NCBI GenBank assembly: GCA_038532735.1
Contig: JBCBAC010000003.1
Span: 248,001 to 312,000 of the forward strand
DNA: 64,000 nt
Origin: JAHTBL01 sp038532735
GTDB taxonomy: Bacteria > Pseudomonadota > Alphaproteobacteria > Rhodobacterales > Rhodobacteraceae
Direction of reading: 5' to 3'
In this document: piece after piece, positions 51,854 to 61,026 of the stretch
Layout: each line of letters begins with the position of its first letter
Numbering within the stretch: position 1 is the first letter of the stretch
Position numbers and translations under genes: made by a program
Notes under the pieces: generated by a model
Told to the model about the DNA's origin: nothing
Databases searched by the model: none
The model's input: only the letters and a program-made list of their open reading frames with translations

Positions 51854-52668
51854 CCGATACCATCCTCGACAAGATCAAGGCCTATAAGCTCGAAGAAGTT
51901 GCTGCACGCAAAGCAGAGACCTCCCTCGAAGATGTGCAGAAATTGGCGGATGCCGCGCCCATGCCCCGCGGCTTTGCGCGTGCGCTGCAAGATGCGTCCC
52001 GCGAAGGCTATGGCTTGATCGCAGAGATCAAGAAAGCCTCCCCCTCCAAAGGGCTCATTCGAGAGGATTTCGACCCAGCCACCCTTGCCCAGGCCTATGA
52101 AGCGGGCGGTGCGACATGCCTGTCAGTGCTCACCGACACACCATCCTTCCAAGGCGCGGACCAGTTTCTGACCGACGCGCGTGGCGCGGTCAGCCTGCCC
52201 GCCTTGCGCAAGGATTTCATGTACGACCCCTATCAAGTCGTCGAAGCCCGCGCGCTCCATGCCGATTGCATTTTGATCATCATGGCCTCCGTCTCTGACG
52301 CGCAAGCGGTCGAGCTGGAAGACGCGGCAATGGCTTTGGGTATGGACGTTTTGCTCGAAGTCCATGACGAGGCAGAGCTTGCCCGCGCAGCCCGCCTCAA
52401 GTCCCCTTTGATGGGCATAAACAATCGTAATCTCAAGACGTTCGAGACCTCTCTTGATGTCACCAAGCAGCTCTCAAAACTGGTGCCCGCCGATCGGACC
52501 ATCGTCTGCGAAAGCGGTCTGAACACGCCCGAAGAACTTGCCGAAATGGCGATGTATGGGGCGCGCGTTTTCCTGATCGGCGAGAGCCTGATGCGGCAGG
52601 CCGATGTTGCTGCCGCCACACGGGCACTGATCTCTGACCCGCTCACGTCTGCTGGCGGAGGAGTGTAG
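51850..52668 (+). CDS. trpC: indole-3-glycerol-phosphate synthase
   Basis: A 272-residue TIM-barrel enzyme. Marks include LIAEIKKASPSKGLIREDFDP with the catalytic Lys and Glu region, YEAGGATCLSVLTDTPSFQG, LRKDFMYDPYQVVEARALHADCIL, and LMGINNRNLKTFET, GLNTPEELAEMAMYGA for the phosphate site. It is a monofunctional TrpC without a fused TrpF, as expected for alphaproteobacteria. It overlaps trpD by ATGA and is followed after 2 bases by moaC, so tryptophan and molybdenum-cofactor genes share a transcript. Confidence 0.95.
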   Translation: MTDTILDKIKAYKLEEVAARKAETSLEDVQKLADAAPMPRGFARALQDASREGYGLIAEIKKASPSKGLIREDFDPATLAQAYEAGGATCLSVLTDTPSFQGADQFLTDARGAVSLPALRKDFMYDPYQVVEARALHADCILIIMASVSDAQAVELEDAAMALGMDVLLEVHDEAELARAARLKSPLMGINNRNLKTFETSLDVTKQLSKLVPADRTIVCESGLNTPEELAEMAMYGARVFLIGESLMRQADVAAATRALISDPLTSAGGGV

Positions 52669-52670
52669 CG

Positions 52671-53144
52671 ATGGCGCTCACGCATTTTGACGGCAAGGGC
52701 GATGCGCATATGGTCGATGTCTCCGAAAAGGAGGTCACGTCGCGCACGGCCATTGCGGTTGGTCACATCAAGATGGCCCCTGAAACCCTCGAAATGATTA
52801 CTGAAGGGTCTGCAAAAAAGGGTGATGTCCTGGGTGTTGCCAGGCTTGCAGGGATCATGGGGGCCAAGCGCACGGCGGATCTGATACCGCTCTGCCATCA
52901 ACTGCCAGTGACGAAAGTTGCGGTCGAACTAACGCCTGACACAGATCTGCCCGGTATTCGCATTGAAGCGACCGTGAAAACAACCGGGCAAACCGGGGTT
53001 GAGATGGAAGCGCTGACAGCCGTCTCTACCGCAGCGCTCACAGTCTATGACATGGTCAAAGCCGTGCAAAAAGATATGGAGATTGGCGGCATCGCCCTGC
53101 AATTCAAAGATGGTGGCAAATCGGGCCGCTACACCGCCCCATGA
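52671..53144 (+). CDS. moaC: cyclic pyranopterin monophosphate synthase accessory protein
   Basis: A 157-residue enzyme acting with MoaA to make cyclic pyranopterin monophosphate for molybdenum cofactor. Marks are FDGKGDAHMVDVSEKEVTSR, VARLAGIMGAKRTADLIPLCHQLP (the LCHPLP-type motif), GVEMEALTAVSTAALTVYDM and KAVQKDMEIGG. GGAGGAG precedes the start. MoaC often lies with moeA, as here (ATGA overlap). The position behind trpC is the typical Rhodobacteraceae arrangement. Confidence 0.95.
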   Translation: MALTHFDGKGDAHMVDVSEKEVTSRTAIAVGHIKMAPETLEMITEGSAKKGDVLGVARLAGIMGAKRTADLIPLCHQLPVTKVAVELTPDTDLPGIRIEATVKTTGQTGVEMEALTAVSTAALTVYDMVKAVQKDMEIGGIALQFKDGGKSGRYTAP

Positions 53145-54313
53145 TCTCGGTCGCGGAGGCGCGCGCAAAAACTCTTGCATTGGTCGCACCAAAAGACATC
53201 GAGACGGTTCCCCTAACCGAAGCGCTTGGCCGTGTTCTTGCGCAAGACGCTGTCGCGCAGCGGGCGCAGCCGCCCTTCGCCGCCTCTGCAATGGACGGCT
53301 ATGCCGTGCGCAGCGACGACGTGGTTTCCGGCGCGACGCTTCAGGTTATTGGCGAAGCCGCTGCGGGACACGCCTTCAGCGGCATGGTTGGCCCGGGTCA
53401 AGCCGCGCGCATCTTCACCGGCGCACCGATGCCAGAGGGTGCAGACCGCGTCGTTATTCAAGAGGATGTCACTCGGAGCGGAACTTCAATTAGTCTTTTT
53501 AATGATCTGGAAAAGAACAGTTTTGTGCGCCCCGCTGGCGGTGATTTCAAGATCGGAGACACGCTCTCTGCACCGCGTGTTCTGACGCCCGCAGATCTTG
53601 CCTTACTTGCCTCGATGAACCTTGCGGATGTCCCAGTTACGCGCAAGCCAACCGTTGCGATCATTGCCACGGGCGACGAACTTGTGATGCCCGGCGACAC
53701 GCCCGGTGACGATCAGATCATCGCCTCAAACTGCTTTGGCCTGAATGCGATGATCACCGCTAGTGGTGGCCTACCGCGCCTTTTGCCGATAGCGCGCGAT
53801 AGTGAAAGCTCTCTCAAAACGGCGTTTGATTTGGCGCGAGACTGTGACCTGGTCGTGACCATCGGCGGCGCGTCCGTGGGGGATCATGACCTTGTCGGTC
53901 AGGTCGCTGCCGACCAGGGTCTTGAGCGTGCCTTTTACAAGATTGCGATGCGGCCCGGGAAACCCCTCATGGCCGGTCGTCTTTCAGGTACCGCTATGCT
54001 AGGGCTTCCGGGAAATCCCGTTTCTGCAATGGTTTGCGGGCAGCTCTTCATGTTGCCGATGATCCGAAAGATGTTGGGCCTACCGGTTCAGAATCCCATT
54101 TTGCACCAAGCGCCTTTAACTGCGCCGCTCGCCAAGAATGGCCCAAGAGAGCACTACATGCGCGCGCGGCGCACCACCGACGGGATCGCGGCATTTGATC
54201 GGCAGGACAGCTCCCTTTTAACGGTGCTGGCAGAAGCAAACGCTTTGATTGTGCGCCCCATCAACGACCCTGCCCACGACGTTGGAGATATTGTGTCCTA
54301 CCTTCCGATCTAA
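53141..54313 (+). CDS. moeA: molybdopterin molybdotransferase
   Basis: A 390-residue protein inserting molybdate into adenylated molybdopterin. Marks are PFAASAMDGYAVRSDDV, IFTGAPMPEGADRVVIQED, FVRPAGGDFKIGD, ATGDELVMPGDTP, NCFGLNAMI, CDLVVTIGGASVGDHDLV, KIAMRPGKPLMAGR and LGLPGNPVSAMV. Length is usual for MoeA. It is coupled to moaC. The gene ends 10 bases before AT-rich DNA holding the lexA promoter, so lexA could also be read from this operon. Confidence 0.95.
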   Translation: MISVAEARAKTLALVAPKDIETVPLTEALGRVLAQDAVAQRAQPPFAASAMDGYAVRSDDVVSGATLQVIGEAAAGHAFSGMVGPGQAARIFTGAPMPEGADRVVIQEDVTRSGTSISLFNDLEKNSFVRPAGGDFKIGDTLSAPRVLTPADLALLASMNLADVPVTRKPTVAIIATGDELVMPGDTPGDDQIIASNCFGLNAMITASGGLPRLLPIARDSESSLKTAFDLARDCDLVVTIGGASVGDHDLVGQVAADQGLERAFYKIAMRPGKPLMAGRLSGTAMLGLPGNPVSAMVCGQLFMLPMIRKMLGLPVQNPILHQAPLTAPLAKNGPREHYMRARRTTDGIAAFDRQDSSLLTVLAEANALIVRPINDPAHDVGDIVSYLPI

Positions 54314-54323
54314 ACGGAACATA

Positions 54324-54352
54324 TTGACACAAAACAAGAACATCTCTAGAAC
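54324..54352 (+). promoter_or_regulatory. lexA promoter with SOS box GAAC-N7-GAAC
   Basis: GAAC at 54338-54341 and again at 54349-54352 are separated by seven bases, the direct-repeat LexA box of Rhodobacter and other alphaproteobacteria. TTGACA at 54324-54329 and TAGAAC at 54347-54352 are promoter-like with 17 bases between them, so LexA would block the -10 region. It lies 55 bases before lexA. Confidence 0.85.
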
Positions 54353-54406
54353 AAAACTGACACGGCGTGGCCCACCGCGCCATCCACAATGGTCGGAGGC
54401 GAGCAA

Positions 54407-55099
54407 ATGCTGACGAAGAAGCAATTGGAATTGCTGCAATTTATCAACAAACGCGTACAGCGCGACGGGGTACCACCGTCTTTTGACGAGATGAAAGAGG
54501 CGCTCGACCTGCGTTCCAAATCCGGCATTCACCGGCTGATCACCGCCTTGGAAGAGCGCGGCTTCATCCGCCGTCTGGCCCATCGCGCTCGCGCGATTGA
54601 GATCGTCAAACTGCCCGACGCGATGGGGGAGCTCGCAGGGTTTACCCCGCGTGTGATTGATGGTGACAAGCCCGACACGCCACCACCCGCCCGCGCGATG
54701 GACGTGTCCAACGCCGCGGTTGAGCTGCCCGTGATGGGCCGTATTGCGGCAGGTGTGCCGATTGAGGCGATCAACCAAGTGAGCCATTCCGTGGCCGTGC
54801 CGGGCACGATGCTGAGCGGCAAGGGGGATCACTATGCCCTTGAAGTCAAAGGCGATTCGATGATCGAGGCCGGCATTAATGATGGCGATGTTGTTGTGAT
54901 CCGCGAAACTTCGACGGCGGATAATGGCGATATCGTTGTGGCACTGGTCGAAGATCACGAGGCCACGCTCAAACGCTACCGTCGCAACGGCAGCGCCATC
55001 GCGCTGGAGGCCGCCAATCCCGCCTATGAAACGCGCGTTTTCCGCGACGATCAGGTGAAAGTGCAAGGTCGGCTTGTTGGCTTGATCCGCACCTACTGA
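54407..55099 (+). CDS. lexA: SOS repressor LexA
   Basis: A 230-residue repressor. Start 54407 (MLTKKQLELLQFINKRVQRD) is behind GGAGG; an in-frame ATG at 54389 is an alternative. The N-terminal winged HTH includes PSFDEMKEALDLRSKSGIHRLITALEERGFI. The autocleavage Ala-Gly is in VMGRIAAGVPIEA, the catalytic Ser151 in VKGDSMIEAGI, and the Lys in HEATLKRYRR. Its last 7 bases overlap the end of comEC. Self-regulation through the box at 54338 is expected. Confidence 0.97.
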   Translation: MLTKKQLELLQFINKRVQRDGVPPSFDEMKEALDLRSKSGIHRLITALEERGFIRRLAHRARAIEIVKLPDAMGELAGFTPRVIDGDKPDTPPPARAMDVSNAAVELPVMGRIAAGVPIEAINQVSHSVAVPGTMLSGKGDHYALEVKGDSMIEAGINDGDVVVIRETSTADNGDIVVALVEDHEATLKRYRRNGSAIALEAANPAYETRVFRDDQVKVQGRLVGLIRTY

Positions 55100-57189
55100 T
55101 CGAACTTTGACGCAGTTTGCGCGGCGCGGGTCTTCCGCGCCGTTTTGCGTTTCGGCGTCCAAAGCCGGTCCCCGCTTTGCGCGTAAGCCGTTACGACCCG
55201 ACCATCTGCGTAAAGCGCAATCGACCCGGTTTGACGCAAAGCGACCGGGTCCAGAATGCGGCAGTCGCCCGCGCGTTGGATGGGCTGATTGCTGACCAAC
55301 CAGACGCCGCCAAGACAATCGGGCAAAGCCTCCGTCGCGCGCTTGCCGGTCGCGTGATGAATGCGGTGCCCAGCCAGATCGAACTGGCGCAAACGGTCCG
55401 CCCAAACCGCAGACCTGGCATAGGCCGTTTCCTGATCTGCAGGATCGCCGTCATTCTCCAACCAGCTTGATGCCACAAAACTTTCGCCCCGCGCTTTGGA
55501 GACGCTGCGCCCCTCCGCCGTCATGACGCCCAGCAAGCCGCCGCTGTCTGAAATGAGCACGGCGGGGCGCTCCGTTCCAGCCCACAGAAAGGCCGCTGTA
55601 AGCACTGGCACTACGCCCACAACGCGCCCGGTCCCGCGCCACAGAATGACGAAAAGAGCGCCGAGCGCGATCAGCGGAATTGCCCAGGGCATCGGCGTCA
55701 CGATCTTGCCGACAGCACCCTCAAGGCCTGCCACCCAATCGGCGATGCTCAGAATCCAGCGCAAGCCCAAGCCCATGATCCAAAGCCCGATCCAGCTAAG
55801 TCCCAAAGGCCACAGGATCGCCGCCAGGACGGCCGCGGGCATCACCACGGCGCCCATCATCGGAACGCTCAAGATATTGGCAAGCAGACCGTAATGGGCA
55901 ATCTGATTGAAATGCGCAGCCGCAAAGGGGGCTGTCGCAATACCCGCCACGAAGGACGATAAGACCACCGCACCGACCTTTTGCACAGCCTTCGGCACGC
56001 GCGGCAGAGATCGCCCGCGCAGCGCGCCAAAGACGGCGACCAGAGCTGTTGTGGCGGCGAATGACATCTGGAAACCAGGTCCGATCAGCGCCTCTGGTGT
56101 CAGAACCAGCACAATGACGGCAGCCATGGCGACGGCGCGCAAGGTTAACGCGCGGCGGTTCAGAAGGATCGCAACAAACATGACCGACACCATGATAAAC
56201 GCACGCTCTGTTGCGACGGATCCGCCGGAGAGCGAGAGGTATCCCGCCCCCGCGATCAGCGCACAAACGGCTGCGATTTTCTTTGTGTTCCAGTGGCTTG
56301 CCGCATGAACATGAAGTCCCAAGCCGAAGCGCACCATCGTAAAGACCACACCTGTCAGCAGCCCCATATGCAGCCCTGAGATCGCGAGCAAATGCGCCAG
56401 ATTGGAGGCCCGCAAGTTGGTTAACGTATCAGCTTGGATACCAGAGCGGTCGCCCGAGACGATCGCCGCCGCGACCCCGCCTTCCGCGCCACCCATGCGG
56501 GTGCGCACCGCGTGCGACAGCGCCATGCGTTTGCGGTAAACCCAAAGGTCCCTATGCGCCCCGCCGCCCGGCATCGCCAGCAACGGCGTGCGCGCATAGC
56601 CCACCGCGCCCAGACCTTTGAACCAGGCCATACGCTGAAAGGTAAAGCCACCGGGCTCCACTGGGCCTTGGGGCGGCGATAAATGCGCAGTGATGGCGAC
56701 GCGCAAGCCCGGTTCGGGCGTAATCACCGGGTCCGGCCAATGCAGCGAAATGCGCACCTTTTCAGGCGTTCGTGCGGGCGGCACGCGGGAAAGCACAACT
56801 TGGTCCAGCGTGATGCGCACTTTGTCAGAGACGGAGCGGTCGATGGCGATGATGCGCCCCTCCACCGGGCCGTAGTACCGATAGCTCAACACCGGGGCCG
56901 AAACCGAATGCGCCCGCAGGGCAGCGATCAAAAGACCCAGTGCAATCAAAGCGATAGCGAGGGCTAAAACGCCCCAGCCCTCCCGCGTGCGCCAATAGAT
57001 CGACGCGCCTGCGGCGACGATCAAAGCCGAGACCGTCAGCATGATACCGCTTGGCTCAAAAGGAAGCGCGAAATACGCGCCGATGCCCAAGCCCATGGCA
57101 ACCGGCACCCAGCAGAAAAGCGCGCCGCGCTGTGCTTCCAACGCGGCCTTGATCCGTGCTGCACCAAGTCTGTGCATCGGGGGGCTCAT
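55093..57189 (-). CDS. comEC: ComEC/Rec2-type competence channel protein
   Basis: A 698-residue membrane protein. The central ComEC domain (about 200-480) has DRSGIQADTLTNLRASNLAHLLAISGLHMGL with the H-L-x-x-x-SGLH motif, FIMVSVMFVAILLNRRAL, and LIGPGFQMSFAATTALV. About ten helices flank it. The C-terminal part (from about 540) is a soluble segment where the metallo-beta-lactamase-like domain is reduced or lost: no HxHxDH motif is visible. ComEC imports single-stranded DNA in competent cells; here it may serve that or a residual role. It converges on lexA. Confidence 0.85.
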   Translation of the reverse strand: MSPPMHRLGAARIKAALEAQRGALFCWVPVAMGLGIGAYFALPFEPSGIMLTVSALIVAAGASIYWRTREGWGVLALAIALIALGLLIAALRAHSVSAPVLSYRYYGPVEGRIIAIDRSVSDKVRITLDQVVLSRVPPARTPEKVRISLHWPDPVITPEPGLRVAITAHLSPPQGPVEPGGFTFQRMAWFKGLGAVGYARTPLLAMPGGGAHRDLWVYRKRMALSHAVRTRMGGAEGGVAAAIVSGDRSGIQADTLTNLRASNLAHLLAISGLHMGLLTGVVFTMVRFGLGLHVHAASHWNTKKIAAVCALIAGAGYLSLSGGSVATERAFIMVSVMFVAILLNRRALTLRAVAMAAVIVLVLTPEALIGPGFQMSFAATTALVAVFGALRGRSLPRVPKAVQKVGAVVLSSFVAGIATAPFAAAHFNQIAHYGLLANILSVPMMGAVVMPAAVLAAILWPLGLSWIGLWIMGLGLRWILSIADWVAGLEGAVGKIVTPMPWAIPLIALGALFVILWRGTGRVVGVVPVLTAAFLWAGTERPAVLISDSGGLLGVMTAEGRSVSKARGESFVASSWLENDGDPADQETAYARSAVWADRLRQFDLAGHRIHHATGKRATEALPDCLGGVWLVSNQPIQRAGDCRILDPVALRQTGSIALYADGRVVTAYAQSGDRLWTPKRKTARKTRAAQTASKFDQ

Positions 57190-57257
57190 GCCTTGTGATC
57201 CCTTTCACCTGCCGTTAATCCCCCTTTAACCAAATCCGCCTTACCGAAAGGTTAACC

Positions 57258-58667
57258 ATGACCGCTTCCTCTACGCCTGTTGTGACCCGTTTTGCCCCCT
57301 CTCCGACGGGGTATCTGCATATTGGCGGCGCGCGCACGGCGCTGTTCAACTGGCTCTACGCGCGTGGGCGTGGCGGTAAGTTTTTGCTGCGGATTGAGGA
57401 CACGGACCGGGCGCGCTCAACGCCCGAAGCGACGGACGCGATCCTGCGGGGGATGGCGTGGCTGGGGCTGGAGCATGACGGCGAGGCAGTCAGCCAATGG
57501 GCGCGCCGCGACAGGCATGCCGAGGTGGCGCATCAGATGCTCGCTGACGGCAACGCTTACAAATGTTTCTCGACGCCGGAAGAGATCAGCGCCTTTCGGG
57601 AGGCCGCAAAGGCCGAGGGAAAATCGACGCTTTTCCGCTCGCCTTGGCGCGATGTTGCAGAGGCAGATCACCCGGACGCGCCTTTCGTCGTGCGCTTGAA
57701 AGCGCCCCGAGATGGCGCCACGGTGATCCAAGACGAGGTACAAGGCACCGTCACATGGCAGAACGACCAGCTCGACGATATGGTCCTGCTCCGCTCGGAC
57801 GGATCGCCTGTCTATATGTTGGCTGTCGTGGTGGATGATCATGACATGGGCGTCACTCATGTGATCCGGGGCGATGACCATTTGGCCAATGCCGCACGCC
57901 AGTCGCTGATTTACAAGGCGATGGGCTGGCCCCTACCCGTTTACGCCCATATCCCGCTGATCCATGGCCCCGACGGCAAAAAGCTGTCGAAGCGCCACGG
58001 CGCACTTGGCGTGGAGGAGTACCAAGCGATGGGCTACCCCGCTGCTGGCATGCGCAACTATCTGGCGCGCCTTGGGTGGAGCCACGGGGATGACGAGTTT
58101 TTCTCTGATGCACAGGCAATTGAATGGTTTGGCACCGATGGAATCGGCAAATCCCCGGCCCGGTTTGACTTCAAGAAGCTCGAAAACCTCAGTGGGCAGC
58201 ATATTGCGGCGGCAGATGACGCCGCACTGCAGCAAGAGATCGCAGCCTATCTGGCCGCCAGCGAGCAACCTGCCCTCACGGAAGCGCAGATGAGCGGTTT
58301 GGGGGATGCGATGTATTGCCTCAAGGAACGCGCACGGACATTTCCAGAACTCCTTGAAAAAGCTCACTTTGTTCTGGGGTCCCGCCCCTTTGAGCCCGAT
58401 GAGAAGAGCGCAAAGCAGCTTGACGATGTATCCCGTGGTATACTGTCAGAATTGACGCCGCATCTGCAAAATGCTAGCTGGTCCCGAGACACGCTGGAGG
58501 AGGCTGTTGCTGCCGTTGCAGACGCCAATGGCACCAAGCTGGGCAAGCTCGCAGGACCGCTGCGCGCGGCGCTCGCTGGGCGCTCCGTCACCCCCAGTGT
58601 CTTCGATATGATGCTTGTGATCGGGCGGGAGGAAACACTCGCACGGCTCACGGACGCAAGCACCTGA
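57258..58667 (+). CDS. gltX: glutamyl-tRNA synthetase
   Basis: A 469-residue class I synthetase. Start 57258 (MTASSTPVVTRFAPSPTGYL) gives the usual N-terminus. The HIGH-type motif is HIGGARTALFNWLYARG, and the KMSKS-type motif is KKLSKRHGALGV. DRHAEVAHQML, DDMVLLRSDGSPVYMLAVVVDD and FDFKKLENLSGQHI also fit. Alphaproteobacteria often have two GltX; one may also charge tRNA-Gln. GAAAGG precedes the start. It lies head to tail before gltA. Confidence 0.95.
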   Translation: MTASSTPVVTRFAPSPTGYLHIGGARTALFNWLYARGRGGKFLLRIEDTDRARSTPEATDAILRGMAWLGLEHDGEAVSQWARRDRHAEVAHQMLADGNAYKCFSTPEEISAFREAAKAEGKSTLFRSPWRDVAEADHPDAPFVVRLKAPRDGATVIQDEVQGTVTWQNDQLDDMVLLRSDGSPVYMLAVVVDDHDMGVTHVIRGDDHLANAARQSLIYKAMGWPLPVYAHIPLIHGPDGKKLSKRHGALGVEEYQAMGYPAAGMRNYLARLGWSHGDDEFFSDAQAIEWFGTDGIGKSPARFDFKKLENLSGQHIAAADDAALQQEIAAYLAASEQPALTEAQMSGLGDAMYCLKERARTFPELLEKAHFVLGSRPFEPDEKSAKQLDDVSRGILSELTPHLQNASWSRDTLEEAVAAVADANGTKLGKLAGPLRAALAGRSVTPSVFDMMLVIGREETLARLTDAST

Positions 58668-58760
58668 CATAAAAGCGTTAACCAGTTCGGTCTAACCCCA
58701 GTCAGGCAGCACAACGCCGCGCGCGAGACTAGCCCCTCGCGCCCAGAATGAGGGACAAAT

Positions 58761-60056
58761 ATGGCCGAAAGCACAAAAAACGCGACCCTGACGATTGATG
58801 GCAACTCGTATGATTTGCCGATTTATTCGGGCACCGTGGGCCCAGATGTGATCGACATCCGCAAGCTCTATGCGCAGACGGGTTTGTTCACCTATGATCC
58901 GGGCTTCACGTCAACCGCCGCTTGCGACAGCACCATCACCTATATTGATGGCGGTAAGGGCGAGTTGCTGCATCGCGGATACCCGATCGACCAACTGGCC
59001 GGGAAATCTCATTATCTCGAAGTCTGCTACCTGCTGCTTTACGGCGAGCTGCCCTCGCCCGAGCAGCTTGAGGATTTTGAAAGCCGTGTGACCAATCACA
59101 CGATGCTACACGAGCAAATGATGAACTTTTTCCGCGGCTTCCGCCGTGACGCACACCCGATGGCCGTTATGGTCGGTGTCGTCGGCGCGATGTCTGCATT
59201 CTATCATGACAGCACCGACATCTCCGATCCGTGGCAACGCGAAGTGGCCTCCATCCGGCTGATTGCGAAGATGCCGACGATTGCGGCGATGGCCTATAAA
59301 TACACGATCGGTCAGCCTTTCGTCTATCCGCGTAATGATATCGACTATGCGTCGAACTTCCTGCGGATGTGCTTTGCCGTGCCGGCAGAGGATTATCAGG
59401 TCAACCCAATCCTGAGCCGCGCAATGGACCGCATCTTCACGCTGCACGCTGATCACGAGCAGAACGCCTCCACCTCGACCGTGCGACTGGCGTCTTCTTC
59501 CGGCGCCAACCCGTTTGCCTGTATCGCCGCGGGTGTGGCCTGCCTTTGGGGCCCCGCGCATGGTGGTGCAAACCAAGCCTGCCTGGAGATGCTGCAAGAG
59601 ATCGGCAGCGTGGACCGCATCCCCGAATATATCGCCCGCGCCAAGGATAAGGACGATCCGTTCCGCCTGATGGGCTTTGGTCACCGCGTATACAAGAATT
59701 TCGATCCGCGCGCCAAGGTGATGAAGCAATCCGCCGACGAGGTGCTGGACCTGCTTGGGGTCGAGAACAACCCTGTGCTTCAAGTCGCCAAGGAGCTGGA
59801 AGCAGCCGCCCTCGCCGATCCGTATTTCGCTGAGAAAAAGCTCTTCCCGAATGTGGATTTCTACTCGGGCATCATCCTTGAGGCGATGGGCTTCCCCACC
59901 TCGATGTTCACACCGATCTTCGCGCTGAGCCGCACAGTAGGCTGGATTTCGCAGTGGAAAGAGATGATTTCCGACCCGCAGATGAAGATCGGGCGTCCGC
60001 GTCAGCTCTATCAGGGTGAAACGCTGCGGGACTATGCGGATATCGAAAACCGGTAA
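58761..60056 (+). CDS. gltA: citrate synthase
   Basis: A 431-residue type II citrate synthase. It condenses acetyl-CoA with oxaloacetate. The N-terminal beta region is DIRKLYAQTGLFTYDPGFTSTAA; catalytic residues lie in HADHEQNASTSTVRLASSSG, GPAHGGANQACLEML and FGHRVYKNFDPRA. GAGGG supports the start. A strong hairpin terminator follows at 60095. No regulatory site could be identified in the 93-base spacer from gltX. Confidence 0.97.
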   Translation: MAESTKNATLTIDGNSYDLPIYSGTVGPDVIDIRKLYAQTGLFTYDPGFTSTAACDSTITYIDGGKGELLHRGYPIDQLAGKSHYLEVCYLLLYGELPSPEQLEDFESRVTNHTMLHEQMMNFFRGFRRDAHPMAVMVGVVGAMSAFYHDSTDISDPWQREVASIRLIAKMPTIAAMAYKYTIGQPFVYPRNDIDYASNFLRMCFAVPAEDYQVNPILSRAMDRIFTLHADHEQNASTSTVRLASSSGANPFACIAAGVACLWGPAHGGANQACLEMLQEIGSVDRIPEYIARAKDKDDPFRLMGFGHRVYKNFDPRAKVMKQSADEVLDLLGVENNPVLQVAKELEAAALADPYFAEKKLFPNVDFYSGIILEAMGFPTSMFTPIFALSRTVGWISQWKEMISDPQMKIGRPRQLYQGETLRDYADIENR

Positions 60057-60094
60057 TCCAGCAGCGCGCTTGCGCGCAAGTCTTTTACGAATTG

Positions 60095-60124
60095 AAAAAG
60101 GGCACCCTGTGGGGTGCCCTTTTT
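60095..60124. terminator. Rho-independent terminator of gltA
   Basis: GGGCACCC pairs exactly with GGGTGCCC across TGTG, with AAAAA before and TTTTT after, so it can act on both strands and end both gltA and the convergent enoyl-CoA hydratase gene. Confidence 0.9.
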
Positions 60125-60182
60125 GCCTTCGGCGAGAGTTTTTTGGCCAAGATGAAGGGCGGGCGTTAACCTTAACGGTGCG

Positions 60183-60959
60183 TTAGCGGCCTTCGTACTT
60201 AGCAGGGCGCTTTTGCAAGAACGCCATGACACCTTCCTGAAAATCGCGGGTCTTGCCGCAGGCGCCTTGCAGTTTTGCTTCCAGCGCCAATTGCTCGTCG
60301 AGGGAGTTCTCGAACGAACCGCGGATCGCGGTTTTGAGGTGTTGGTAGGCAACCGTCGGGCCCGCAGCAAGTTTGGCGGCACGGGCCTGCCAGTGCGCCT
60401 CGAACGTGGCGTCCGGGATGGCCTCGTAGATCATGCCCATCTTGCTGGCCTCATTCGCGGTGATCTTGTCGGCGAAGAGCGCAGCGCCCATGGCCTTGGC
60501 CGCCCCCATCTGGCGCGGCAGCCAATATGTGCCGCCCGCATCGGGGATCAGGCCGATGCGCGTGAAGGCTTGCAGGAAGAAGGCAGACTCCGTGGCGATC
60601 ACCACGTCAGCGGCCAGTGCGAGGTTGGCCCCCGCCCCGGCAGCCGCGCCATTGACCGCGCAGATCGTCGGGATCGGGCTGTCGAAGATCGCGCGCAGCA
60701 TCGGGACATATTCGTCGCGCAGGGTCCGCTCCAGATCAAGGTTGGCGGCAGAGCCGCTGTCACCCAGATCCTGACCCGAGCAGAAAGAGGCACCGCTTCC
60801 GGTCATCACCAGCACGCGCGCGTCGTCCGCGGCGGCTTTCACGGCATGGGTGATCTCTGCGCGCATCTGGCTGTTGAGCGCGTTCATCACGTCCGGGCGG
60901 TTCAGGGTCAGCACCGCGATATCGTCGCGGACGGTGTAGGTGATGGCGGTGTAGTCCAT
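60183..60959 (-). CDS. enoyl-CoA hydratase/isomerase family protein
   Basis: A 258-residue crotonase-fold enzyme. I use ATG 60959 (MDYTAITYTVRDDIAVLTLN) with GGAG 6 bases before it; a much longer frame (to 61187) overlaps ccmH. The oxyanion-hole region is in SGQDLGDSGSAAN and CAVNGAAAGAGANLALAAD, while AFTRIGLIPDAGGTYWLPR holds the catalytic position. The closest group in my memory is PaaG-like (1,2-epoxyphenylacetyl-CoA isomerase), but no other paa gene is nearby, so I leave the substrate open. It lies 68 bases after ccmH on the same strand. Confidence 0.85.
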   Translation of the reverse strand: MDYTAITYTVRDDIAVLTLNRPDVMNALNSQMRAEITHAVKAAADDARVLVMTGSGASFCSGQDLGDSGSAANLDLERTLRDEYVPMLRAIFDSPIPTICAVNGAAAGAGANLALAADVVIATESAFFLQAFTRIGLIPDAGGTYWLPRQMGAAKAMGAALFADKITANEASKMGMIYEAIPDATFEAHWQARAAKLAAGPTVAYQHLKTAIRGSFENSLDEQLALEAKLQGACGKTRDFQEGVMAFLQKRPAKYEGR

Positions 60960-61026
60960 ATCGGGCTCCTCATGTCTTGAGAGGAACCATACCGACCAGT
61001 TCAGAACGCGAAAGCGAAACCGTGCG

